Shown here: piece after piece, positions 18,694 to 26,766 of the stretch
How the letters are laid out: the number at the start of each line of letters is the position of its first letter
How positions within the stretch are numbered: the stretch's first letter is position 1
DNA from: Janthinobacterium sp. TB1-E2
Lineage (GTDB): Bacteria > Pseudomonadota > Gammaproteobacteria > Burkholderiales > Burkholderiaceae_D
Length of the DNA: 64,000 bases
Assembly (NCBI RefSeq): GCF_036885605.1
Contig: NZ_CP142523.1
Location: forward strand, 4,216,001-4,280,000
Direction of reading: 5' to 3'
The notes under the pieces: generated by a model
Databases searched by the model: none
What the model saw: only the letters and a program-made list of their open reading frames with translations
Told to the model about the DNA's origin: nothing
Made by a program: the position numbers and the translations under genes

Positions 18694-19016
18694 GGCATTT
18701 CGCTGGCGATCAGCGCCTCGGCGGCACGGCAGGCGTCGCCTTCGGGCTGCAGCGCCAGGATACGCGCCGCAGCCGCTTGCGCATCTGCCTGCCCGGCCTG
18801 CGCCGTGGCCAGCGCCTGCCCTACCCGCGCTGACCGGCGCGCGCCCTCCTCGCGCATCGCATTCAGGGCCTGGTTCTGGCGCCGCAACACAGCTTGCACC
18901 TCCAGCACTTGCGCCGCGCACGCGGCACGGCCCGTTTCGCGACCCCAGCGCTGGGCGCAAAACACGGCTGCCCCCAGCAACAGCAGCATGGCCACAATGC
19001 TCAATGACGGCTTCAT
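18690..19016 (-). CDS. Rz-like inner-membrane spanin
   Basis: 108 residues: an N-terminal membrane anchor (LSIVAMLLLLGAAVFCAQ) followed by a long Ala/Gln/Arg-rich coiled-coil-like stretch (AACAAQVLEVQAVLRRQNQ). This is the shape of phage i-spanins (Rz or DUF2514-like). Its start overlaps the endolysin stop (ATGA) and its stop overlaps the start of the o-spanin gene (ATGA). Assignment rests on topology and position more than on sequence identity. Confidence 0.7.
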   Translation of the reverse strand: MKPSLSIVAMLLLLGAAVFCAQRWGRETGRAACAAQVLEVQAVLRRQNQALNAMREEGARRSARVGQALATAQAGQADAQAAAARILALQPEGDACRAAEALIASEMP

Positions 19017-19528
19017 GCCAGCACCTTGCGCGCTGCCTGGTACAAGGCCAGACGCTCGGCCAGGCCGTTCACGCCGCCGTTGATGCGGCGCGTCACCCGT
19101 TCCTGGTCACCCGCGTCGGCCAGGCGGTTCAAGCCGCGCGATTGCCAGAACCAGCCCGCCGAGCGGCAAGCGAAAAACGTCTGCTCCAGCAGTTGCGGCG
19201 CCGCCAGCAAATCCAGGCCCAACGCCACACCGCACGCCGCATAGTTGGCGCGCCCCGTCACCTGCAGCAAGCCGCGCCCCTTGAAACGCACACCATCGCC
19301 GGCGATCACATTGCCCAGGTCCGCGCGTCCTTCATAGGCCGCACCGCTGGCCAGTTCGCGCACATAGCGCAACTGTCCCGATTCGTGGCCCACCTGCGCC
19401 AGGAACGAGGCCCTACGCAGCGGCGTGTCGATACTGAATTCGGCCATCGCCGCATTCAAGGGCGCCAGGAACAGCGTAGCGCGGCGACCGGCCAGCGGCA
19501 TGATCTGCATCAATTGGGCGCCTGTCAC
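19013..19528 (-). CDS. GH19 (chitinase-class) endolysin
   Basis: 171 residues, a single GH19 catalytic domain: FLAQVGHESGQLRYVREL with the probable catalytic glutamate E49 and the second acid E58, then the family box FKGRGLLQVTGRANYAACG. Phage enzymes of this class cut peptidoglycan glycan strands. There is no signal peptide, so export depends on the holin encoded just upstream, whose stop overlaps this start (ATGA). Normal length for this class of endolysin. Confidence 0.88.
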   Translation of the reverse strand: MTGAQLMQIMPLAGRRATLFLAPLNAAMAEFSIDTPLRRASFLAQVGHESGQLRYVRELASGAAYEGRADLGNVIAGDGVRFKGRGLLQVTGRANYAACGVALGLDLLAAPQLLEQTFFACRSAGWFWQSRGLNRLADAGDQERVTRRINGGVNGLAERLALYQAARKVLA

Positions 19529-19953
19529 AGCATGCCCCGCACATCCTTGACGGCAGCGGCCGCGTCGGCCGCCAGTTCGCCGATATCCTTGCCGCGTCGC
19601 TTATCAAACCAGCGCACGCAGGCACCCAGGACCCACCAGGCAGGCAAGCCGGCCGCCACCATCACTGGGGCGGCGATGAATAAAAACCCCGTGGACGGGT
19701 CGCCGCCATACAAACCCGCCACGGTCTTCGCGCTGTCGAACAGGCTGGGCCACCACGACAGCACGACGGCCACCAATACCGGGCCGAGAAAGGTGGAAAT
19801 GATGATGCTGGAACAAAAACGAATAAATGCCTCCTTGGTGGATCGGGGCCACATGAACATGAAGCCCAGCGACGTGGCGGCGGCGCCGGCCAGCACGGGC
19901 ACGCCAAACAGTTTGATCAATGCGCCGCCGGCGGCGGTGGTTTCGAGGGCCAT
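19525..19953 (-). CDS. putative holin
   Basis: 142 residues with three hydrophobic segments: around 9-34 (ALIKLFGVPVLAGAAATSLGF), 47-68 (SSIIISTFLGPVLVAVVLSW) and 88-112 (GFLFIAAPVMVAAGLPAWWV). It ends in a charged tail (RWFDKRRGKDIGELAADAAA). Size, topology and position directly before the endolysin fit a phage holin. It is the first gene of a four-gene lysis cassette in which each gene overlaps the next by ATGA, and it follows a terminator placed after the fibre gene. Confidence 0.75.
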   Translation of the reverse strand: MALETTAAGGALIKLFGVPVLAGAAATSLGFMFMWPRSTKEAFIRFCSSIIISTFLGPVLVAVVLSWWPSLFDSAKTVAGLYGGDPSTGFLFIAAPVMVAAGLPAWWVLGACVRWFDKRRGKDIGELAADAAAAVKDVRGML

Positions 19954-19978
19954 GGTTGCCTTTCAGGTGGTGGAAATG

Positions 19979-20001
19979 AAAAAACCCGCCGAAGCGGGTT
20001 T
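19979..20001 (-). terminator. intrinsic terminator between fibre and lysis genes
   Basis: On the minus strand: an 8-bp stem AAACCCGC/GCGGGTTT with a TTCG tetraloop, followed by six T residues. It would separate tail from lysis expression unless read through. Confidence 0.85.
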
Positions 20002-20021
20002 GGATATAGCAAGCACAATCT

Positions 20022-21851
20022 TTATGCCACCTTCACGATTACACGAGCACGGCCATCGTCTTCGATGGCGATGACCTTGCCGATGGCACGCGTGTATTGC
20101 TGGAACGTCATGTCGTCCTCGCGCACGGCCAGGCCGCCGATGCCCTCACCTTTCTGCACCGGGACAATGTACTGCCCCGGCGTGGCATCCAAGACGTTCA
20201 CAGGTACCTGGCCGCAGAAAGCGATACGGTCAACCTGCTGGCGCGCCGCTTCCAGAGCCGCCTCAAATGCCAGGCCAGGTGCACATTTAAGGCCCCATTC
20301 TTCATCGGTATCTCCAGGTATTGTTTCTTGGCGATATTGCGCTTCGCGGGCCGGCACGGCAGGCGCAACCTCAACCAGCTTGCCATCGACCACTTCCAGC
20401 ACGGCGTCAATGCCAGCAACAGCCTCACTGAGCAGCACTTGACGCGTGGAAGGCATGAGACGTTCAACAGGCACTGGCCGCTCCCCCAAATGCCGCGCCC
20501 ACCGGTCCCCGCCAACCATACAAGGATCAGTCGATTTGACAGCAAAGGCAATGGCGCGCTGCCATTGGTCGGTTAGTTTTCCATCAACATCAATGCCGAT
20601 AATCTGCCCCGGAAGAATACCCGTGCATCCAGGTGCCTTTAACATATACTCAGCGTAATCGGTACCGCCGGCGTTGATGGTGCCAGCGGCGCTAATCGAG
20701 CGCGATGTCGTGGAGTTTCTCCCTATGTATGCAACCGAAGCACTGTTGCCCCAACCGCCGGCGCCATTGGACGCTCGAATGGCAAAACACGAGGAAGTTA
20801 CACCCGTCTCTACGCGCCCGACGTAGCAAAGTTCGCCGAACTCTACAGTCCTACGGGTTAACTGATGCGCACTTAACGGGAGAACTGGGCCAGCAGTAAT
20901 AACGCCTGGCAGGGTAAGGTCGCCGGTGCCATTAATATCCAGAACTGATGTGACATTGTCAGGCAAGCTTGCATCGACAGCATTCAAACGTAGTTGGAAT
21001 CCTTTTCCAGAGCTCCCCGGATGACTACGGGCACTCCAAAAAAATCTACCTGCATTGGAATAGCCTGGAACCGATGCGACGCCCATGGAGAGCACCTCAT
21101 AATATATGCCAGCGCCCCCCGCCGCCCCATCATTCGGCGCCCGAAGAGCGCTTGCCCAAAGAGTACTAGATATCCCTCCGGCAATTATTTGTTTTGGACC
21201 AACCAAAACTGACGAAGAATCGAAAGTAGTCCGCTGCCGCTCGAAGGTTACAGTATTCTGCGCACCAAGTTTCAAGCCGAAGATGGAGCTAGCCAAGGTT
21301 CCGGCCGGGGGTTCAGCAGCCACGCCGTAATACGATACGTCAGAATCCTGCCAGCAGGTGGACTCACAATAAACGGCAAGGGAGAAGAAGGTGCCGCACA
21401 GGATATATACCTGACCATCATCCGCGATGGTCACTTCCGATACCGTGTTATTTGTCGTGCCACCTTCGTTATGGAAAACACCGCGTATCTTGCTGTCGTT
21501 GTCTACCCGGAGCTGGATAATGGTTGCCATGGCGTTCGACATCCCGACAATAGCGCCGTATGACGTGGTTCCACTTACACGAATTGATGCCTCCGTTCCC
21601 TGCTGTGCGGAATTAAACTTCCCGATTCGCCACCAGCCTGTCTTCATACCAGTATTCACAATTGGGCCTGGGCCATACGCGCAAGCTTGCACATATTGAG
21701 ATGTGACGATCGGGGCATTCGAATAGATCGTGCCCTTCATATTCCCCCCGGACAATGGCAATGCATTGTACGGTCCCGCCGCAAACGCCCGATCCATGTC
21801 ATTCAATTTCTCGTTGACGTTAGGCATACCATCATAAAATTTATCAGCCAT
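20022..21851 (-). CDS. tail fibre / receptor-binding protein with C-terminal IMC-type domain
   Basis: 609 residues. It starts directly after the stop of the preceding gene (TAAATG), with GAAGGAAT as ribosome binding site. The first 350 residues are a beta-rich, glycine- and serine-rich fibre-like region of low similarity to anything I recognise. Near residues 395-460 the stretch NAGGTDYAEYM ... ILPGQIIGIDVDGKL ... FAVKSTDPCMVGG resembles the intramolecular-chaperone/autoprotease domain known as Peptidase_G2, found at the ends of phage fibres, where it drives trimerisation. The last 150 residues carry acidic, degradation-type loops. It probably forms the host-recognition fibre of the tailocin. 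The coding sequence of its middle is distinctly AT-richer than the tube and tape-measure genes, as expected for an exchanged receptor-binding module. Confidence 0.65.
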   Translation of the reverse strand: MADKFYDGMPNVNEKLNDMDRAFAAGPYNALPLSGGNMKGTIYSNAPIVTSQYVQACAYGPGPIVNTGMKTGWWRIGKFNSAQQGTEASIRVSGTTSYGAIVGMSNAMATIIQLRVDNDSKIRGVFHNEGGTTNNTVSEVTIADDGQVYILCGTFFSLAVYCESTCWQDSDVSYYGVAAEPPAGTLASSIFGLKLGAQNTVTFERQRTTFDSSSVLVGPKQIIAGGISSTLWASALRAPNDGAAGGAGIYYEVLSMGVASVPGYSNAGRFFWSARSHPGSSGKGFQLRLNAVDASLPDNVTSVLDINGTGDLTLPGVITAGPVLPLSAHQLTRRTVEFGELCYVGRVETGVTSSCFAIRASNGAGGWGNSASVAYIGRNSTTSRSISAAGTINAGGTDYAEYMLKAPGCTGILPGQIIGIDVDGKLTDQWQRAIAFAVKSTDPCMVGGDRWARHLGERPVPVERLMPSTRQVLLSEAVAGIDAVLEVVDGKLVEVAPAVPAREAQYRQETIPGDTDEEWGLKCAPGLAFEAALEAARQQVDRIAFCGQVPVNVLDATPGQYIVPVQKGEGIGGLAVREDDMTFQQYTRAIGKVIAIEDDGRARVIVKVA

Positions 21852-22706
21852 TTAAATTCCTTCGATTTGTAGTGGTGCAGAATAAGTTTCAAAGTACGGC
21901 GTAGTAACGGCCTCGATATTGCTGACCTTGCCATATAGCATGTAGTCCTGCTCCAGCAGCGGGTCCGGATTTTCAGGGAACAAGCTGAACAGCATCGCCT
22001 TGCCCTTGCCGTTCTCGCGCAGGATGCGCATGAAGCGCGCGCGGTCCATCGGTGTCAGGTGCGCCAAGTTAATGCTCAGCTTGTCGCTGGTTGTACCCGG
22101 CACGGTTTTCAGGTTGCCTGCACCCGTGCGGTAATTTTCACTGCTATCCTGCATCTGCACCTGGGCGCCATACTCTGCGTTATGTTGCGGTGACCAGTAG
22201 TTGCCCACCACCAGACGCGAGATTTCCAGGTAGCCTTCCGGGCTCTGCGGCGCAGACACGTCGATCACTAGGCGACGCACGCGCACAGGGGCGAACCATG
22301 CCACGCCGTCGGAACCTCCGCCGAGCGGCCAAGTGTTCACGCCACCCCACTGATAGGTATTCCATCCAAGCGGCAACACACCCCAGGGGTAAGAACCGTG
22401 CACAGCAGCCGGGCACGGGAAAATGCTGCCGGTGTCGAGTACCGGCACGGCGTCGCCCGGCTGGGCATAACCGCGCACGCGCATGCGCGCGCTGCTGGTC
22501 ATGTTGGTGAAGATCAGCGCCACACAGGCCACCAGTTCAGCCGTCGGCCAGGTCGCCACAATGTTCAACTGAGCACCCGCCGAGCGCAGCACGGAAGACT
22601 TGTGGTCGCGTTGCAGGTTAGCCGGTCCCAAGGTGCCAGCCTGACTCGATGCAGTCAAGATCGCGCGGTCCGCGGCGTTGTCGTAGAGAATACGTAGATT
22701 TTTCAT
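21852..22706 (-). CDS. phage tail tip-associated protein
   Basis: 284 residues from the ATG at 22706, which overlaps the stop of the upstream tip gene as TAATG; GGTGAAAG serves as ribosome binding site. MKNLRILYDNAADRAILTAS opens the protein. The middle has a jelly-roll-like flavour (VRRLVIDVSAPQSPEGYLEISRL), typical of carbohydrate-binding or distal-tail beta sandwiches, and the end (YFETYSAPLQIEGI) is compact. Similar proteins occur between tip and fibre genes of siphophages and are annotated as hypothetical tail proteins. Role inferred from position. Confidence 0.6.
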   Translation of the reverse strand: MKNLRILYDNAADRAILTASSQAGTLGPANLQRDHKSSVLRSAGAQLNIVATWPTAELVACVALIFTNMTSSARMRVRGYAQPGDAVPVLDTGSIFPCPAAVHGSYPWGVLPLGWNTYQWGGVNTWPLGGGSDGVAWFAPVRVRRLVIDVSAPQSPEGYLEISRLVVGNYWSPQHNAEYGAQVQMQDSSENYRTGAGNLKTVPGTTSDKLSINLAHLTPMDRARFMRILRENGKGKAMLFSLFPENPDPLLEQDYMLYGKVSNIEAVTTPYFETYSAPLQIEGI

Positions 22707-25300
22707 TAAACTTTCACCAGTTTCCATGTGACCTCAGTTGGCTCGATCCACCCGTTACCATTGACAGGTGTCCATGTGAATCGAATGTAAATTCGACCAT
22801 CAACAGGCAAAAACACATTGCCACTGTTGAGGCCATCGCCAACAACAACGGTTGATTCGCTGTATCCATTGCATCCAATACCTGGAAGGGTTAAGCCATG
22901 TGCAATGGTCGCGTTGGCCAAAAAGGTATCCGAAGCAACCTGGTTCCACGTCGGATCGAAAGGTACTTCGGTATCGATATAAACGGTAAACGGGCGGTAT
23001 TCGCCGTTAATCAATCCGACACGCCCCGGCGCAATTTTCGTCACACCCTTGGCCCTGACGTTCGGCGGCGATAATATCTCGCGAGCGAAAGACCCTTTTC
23101 CATCGGCGGTGATAAGCACTGCTCCTGAACCGGCATAAATAAACGGCATACTGCCGGTAGCATTAAAATCGATGAACGTCGTATTATTTTCGTTTTGACC
23201 ACGTCCGGCAATAACGGTTTCTGCCGTCAACTTCCCGGAAAACGAACCAGAAGCACCACTCAGTTCACCGCGAAAAGTGCCACTATTCGCGTGCAAATTT
23301 CCATTTCGATCCAGACACCATCCCGTCGTGCTGCCACTCCCACTCCAGTTGCTGCTGTAAATATCGCCGCCAATCTGCGCATTAACGATGGCCGCGTTGC
23401 CGATGTAAGTCGGAGATGAGGACGGCGTGATCTGGCCGAAAACATTGTCGCCGAAGCTCGCCCCAGGTCCATCCGCCCAGGCTGACGGCACCGTCTGCGC
23501 GGGCAATGCCATACCGAAGTACCACATGGAGAGGAAAAGATACGCGTCGGTTCCCCCGTTGCCAACTAGCACGCTACGTAACATTGCGTAAGCGGCGCCT
23601 GCGGGAGCGGCAACAAACAGCGTTGACCGGGGGAAATTAGCCAACGCCCCCGAAGCCGACACGTTATCTACAATACTTCCGGCTAACTCCGACACATAGG
23701 CCCCGCTGCCGTCGTAAAAAGCAACGTTTACAGCCCCACGGCAGCGGTGAGCACCCATGTACACACTAAACTCATAACGCACGCCAGGAATCACGGGGAA
23801 CTTACGATTTACTGCTCCCTGCCTTATACCCACAATAGCGGCGGTGGTGCCAGATGGCACAACTCCAGTGCAGCGAACATAGACACCACCAGCGCCGCTT
23901 GGCACGTAGGGAGCATAGCCCGGCGCAAAAGTAGTCGTACCGAGTGAGTAGGTGTAGTCCAGGATAAAGCCCCCAAGTCCTCCTACACCTTCTGCTGGCG
24001 GTGAGGGAGCGGAATTGCTGATCAAATTGCCCGCGCCTATCCCTGCATTCATATAGTTCGACGTCAAGGGCGTACCAGCGCTGAGAATAATCTTGCCAGT
24101 TGAATCCTTGATGCTCAGGCCGCGCGCATCAATCTTTTCTACTGTCACAGAATCTGCCGCCAGCGCCTGGGTAGCCACCGACCCGTTGACCAACAAATTG
24201 CCGTTCAGCACCGTCCCAAGCACCAGCCATGCGCCATTCTCAAAATACTTCGTCACCGCATGCGTCGCGTCATACAAGGTCACCACGTCGCGGTTGATCG
24301 GCGCGCCATAGCCAGCACGCCCCAATTCATACACGGCCGAGGCATCCGACCAGGCCGAATAGCCGGGCGCCGTCACCGTCACCGTGCCGCGCTGGCCGGT
24401 GGCGCCATCGGCGGCCAGGCGCGCAACGGCGGCCCATTCGCCTGGGGCGATGTCGTCGGTCGCCGTGCGCGACGCGGCCGTGGCGCCGGATGTGAACAGA
24501 TAGGCGCCGCCCGCCGCCGGCACCTGGGCCGACCAGCCGTTGTTCAGACCCGTCAGTGCGCCGGTGGCAAAGGTGAACGTACATGCCGTACTCGGTAGTG
24601 CCGGTGCGATGTTGGTCGCGCCGCGCTGGTAGATGCGCACGGGCGCCACGTTCAAGCCGTCGGTGCCATCCTTGGCCAGTTGCACCGCCCCCGCCCACTC
24701 ATTGGCGGCGATATTGTCCGTGGCATTGCGTGAACTGGCGGCTGCCACGCGCACGTACAGCGGCGCCGTGCCGGCAGGGATATTCTTCGACCAGCCATTG
24801 GCCAGGTCGTTGCCGGCCGGCGTCGTGATGGCCCCCGTGGAAAAGGTGAAGATCACATCGCCAGGCGAATCGGGTGGCGCAGCGGCGGCGCGCTTGTAGG
24901 CGAAGGCCTGGCCCGTGTTCAATCCGGCCAGGCCCGTCTCGCCGGCAGCGCCGTCAAAGACCTTGCTGACCATGTAATTGGCGAGGTAATCGACACCAAA
25001 TTCGCGGATGCGTGCCTGCACCAGTGCCGTATCGGTAGTCATGCTGGCGAAATCGACGGTGGCCACGTTGCCATTTACCCGCAACGCCGTGCCGGCCGAT
25101 ACGGAAAAGACGATATCGCCCACCACATTGACCGGCTTGGCGGTGATGGCGATCGATCCGGGCGCGCCGGCGCCGGCGCTATTGACGCGAAAAACGGGCG
25201 TGCTGGCGGACATCAGGATCGCCTTGCCATCGGCCGTCGTGCTGAAGCGCTCCGTCGTCGCCTGCAGCAGCGTATCGCGTTCCCCCACAATCGCGCTCAT
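22706..25300 (-). CDS. tail tip/host-specificity protein (J-like C-terminal part) with internal repeats
   Basis: 864 residues. Two related modules of about 90 residues are visible around 117-215 and 213-302, each ending in a variant of IAxxEWAxAVxLAxDGxxG and containing an NGWSxxxPAG core. Around residues 370-400 there is NGNLLVNGSVATQALAAD and KIDARGLSIKD, the signature seen in the C-terminal part of siphophage central tip (gpJ-like) proteins. The remainder is beta-rich and fibre-like, ending in SEVTWKLVKV-type sequence. The start overlaps the stop of the upstream gene (ATGA) and the stop overlaps the next start (TAATG). It probably builds the tail tip and contributes to target recognition. 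Confidence 0.7.
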   Translation of the reverse strand: MSAIVGERDTLLQATTERFSTTADGKAILMSASTPVFRVNSAGAGAPGSIAITAKPVNVVGDIVFSVSAGTALRVNGNVATVDFASMTTDTALVQARIREFGVDYLANYMVSKVFDGAAGETGLAGLNTGQAFAYKRAAAAPPDSPGDVIFTFSTGAITTPAGNDLANGWSKNIPAGTAPLYVRVAAASSRNATDNIAANEWAGAVQLAKDGTDGLNVAPVRIYQRGATNIAPALPSTACTFTFATGALTGLNNGWSAQVPAAGGAYLFTSGATAASRTATDDIAPGEWAAVARLAADGATGQRGTVTVTAPGYSAWSDASAVYELGRAGYGAPINRDVVTLYDATHAVTKYFENGAWLVLGTVLNGNLLVNGSVATQALAADSVTVEKIDARGLSIKDSTGKIILSAGTPLTSNYMNAGIGAGNLISNSAPSPPAEGVGGLGGFILDYTYSLGTTTFAPGYAPYVPSGAGGVYVRCTGVVPSGTTAAIVGIRQGAVNRKFPVIPGVRYEFSVYMGAHRCRGAVNVAFYDGSGAYVSELAGSIVDNVSASGALANFPRSTLFVAAPAGAAYAMLRSVLVGNGGTDAYLFLSMWYFGMALPAQTVPSAWADGPGASFGDNVFGQITPSSSPTYIGNAAIVNAQIGGDIYSSNWSGSGSTTGWCLDRNGNLHANSGTFRGELSGASGSFSGKLTAETVIAGRGQNENNTTFIDFNATGSMPFIYAGSGAVLITADGKGSFAREILSPPNVRAKGVTKIAPGRVGLINGEYRPFTVYIDTEVPFDPTWNQVASDTFLANATIAHGLTLPGIGCNGYSESTVVVGDGLNSGNVFLPVDGRIYIRFTWTPVNGNGWIEPTEVTWKLVKV

Positions 25301-26766
25301 ACGAGCACCCCCACCGTCGCTCTGCCCGTCAGCCAGAAGCGCGACAGCAGCACCACCACGCCCGGCACGCCGTCCTGCAAGCCAAAGCGTTCAGCGCGCA
25401 GTTGTACGGGCTGCCCCAATTCCAGCATCATCATCTCGGGTTCTCCATCGAATTCGTAAATGGTGCGCGGCACCTTGTTCAGGGCCAGGCGCCGCTGCGC
25501 TTCCGCGCGGGCATCGGCCCGCGTCTTGAGGCAGGTATCGATCTGCACCGGATCGTCAGTCAGGCGATAGCGTGCGCGCACGGCTTCATCGACCACCGTC
25601 TCCGTCAGCCATTCCGTGGCATACAAATCCGCATGCGCGGGCGGAATGCTGGTCGTCAGGCCAGCCTGCAGCGTGTAGTTCCGGTCGAAGCCGACCTTCA
25701 CGGCGGCCGTCACCGGCAGGCGCTGCGCGGGACGCAGCGAGCGCTCGCGCATCTGCTCCGGGCCGATCGACAGCGGCAGGCCGGCCGCAGGCAAAGCGAT
25801 CTGCACCAGGCGCAGCTGGCCGGTGCGCGACATGATCGCCTGGGCGCCCACGCTGGCCGCCAGTTGCTGGATGGCCTGCGCCTGATTCGTGCGGTCCGCC
25901 ACATACAGCCCCACCGGCTGCGGGTGGGCCGCATCGAAGGCGGCCAGGTTGGCCAGATCCAGATCGGCCGCGGTAAAACGGTCGGCCGCCTTGCCGTAGG
26001 CGGTGGCAATGCGCTGCACCAGCGGCGCGATGCGCGGCGCATAACCGCCGCCCTTGTCGCCCTGCACGCTGGCCGTGATCGTGGTGGAAAACGGGTCGGT
26101 CGTCAGGTTGAAACGGCCCGCCTGGTCATTCAAGGCCACGGCGATCGGCTTGCCGTTGGTGCGCACTTCGAACGTCGCTTCGACCGCGCCGAGAAAACCG
26201 TATTCCAGAGTGGCGGGGTTGGTCAGCAAGGGCGCCACGTTGTGACATTCGCCGAACGGAATCGGCAAGATGGCGTCCTTGTTCGGCGTCGTGCCTCCCA
26301 GCTTGGCTTCGGAGATCGGCGTATTCAAACGCTGCAGCTTGTCGCGCAGGACCAGATTGACCGACTCGCGCCCGGCACTGGCCACGTCGGCGATGATGCC
26401 GTCGAAGACCAGCTGGAAGTCGGCACGCGGCCAGGAAGGATCGCCGGCCCAAGCTTTGACCGGCCGGTTCATCCAGACGTCGTCCAGCCAGCCATCGAGC
26501 GCGCCATCGGCGTTATCGAGTTCGATATCGCCGCCCGACAGGCCCGCCTCGCCGGACAGGCTGACCTGTTCCGTGAAGGCCAGCCCGCCCTTGGCCAGCG
26601 GCTGGTACGCGGTATTGGCCGGTACTTCGCGCGGCCCGGTGACATAGGGCCGCGAAGCGATATACCGCGTCACCTCGCTGCCGCCCACATTCACCTGCGC
26701 CTCGATCAGCACCATGCGGATGGCCGACGGGCTTTGCAGCCATTCCTGAAATTGCGCATCGGTCAT
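25297..26766 (-). CDS. phage tail hub-like protein
   Basis: 489 residues; its start overlaps the stop of the tape-measure gene (ATGA). The N-terminal half (FTEQVSLSGEAGLSGGDIEL, LRDKLQRLNTPISEAKLGG) is a beta-rich module, and the C-terminal half has YATEWLTETVVDEAVRARY and EAQRRLALNKVPRTIYEF, where the pattern of multi-residue strands around a central helix is reminiscent of tail-hub proteins (gp27/gpD fold). No enzyme motif is seen. The role as hub or distal tail adaptor is inferred from order: immediately after the tape measure and before the tip protein. Confidence 0.6.
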   Translation of the reverse strand: MTDAQFQEWLQSPSAIRMVLIEAQVNVGGSEVTRYIASRPYVTGPREVPANTAYQPLAKGGLAFTEQVSLSGEAGLSGGDIELDNADGALDGWLDDVWMNRPVKAWAGDPSWPRADFQLVFDGIIADVASAGRESVNLVLRDKLQRLNTPISEAKLGGTTPNKDAILPIPFGECHNVAPLLTNPATLEYGFLGAVEATFEVRTNGKPIAVALNDQAGRFNLTTDPFSTTITASVQGDKGGGYAPRIAPLVQRIATAYGKAADRFTAADLDLANLAAFDAAHPQPVGLYVADRTNQAQAIQQLAASVGAQAIMSRTGQLRLVQIALPAAGLPLSIGPEQMRERSLRPAQRLPVTAAVKVGFDRNYTLQAGLTTSIPPAHADLYATEWLTETVVDEAVRARYRLTDDPVQIDTCLKTRADARAEAQRRLALNKVPRTIYEFDGEPEMMMLELGQPVQLRAERFGLQDGVPGVVVLLSRFWLTGRATVGVLV

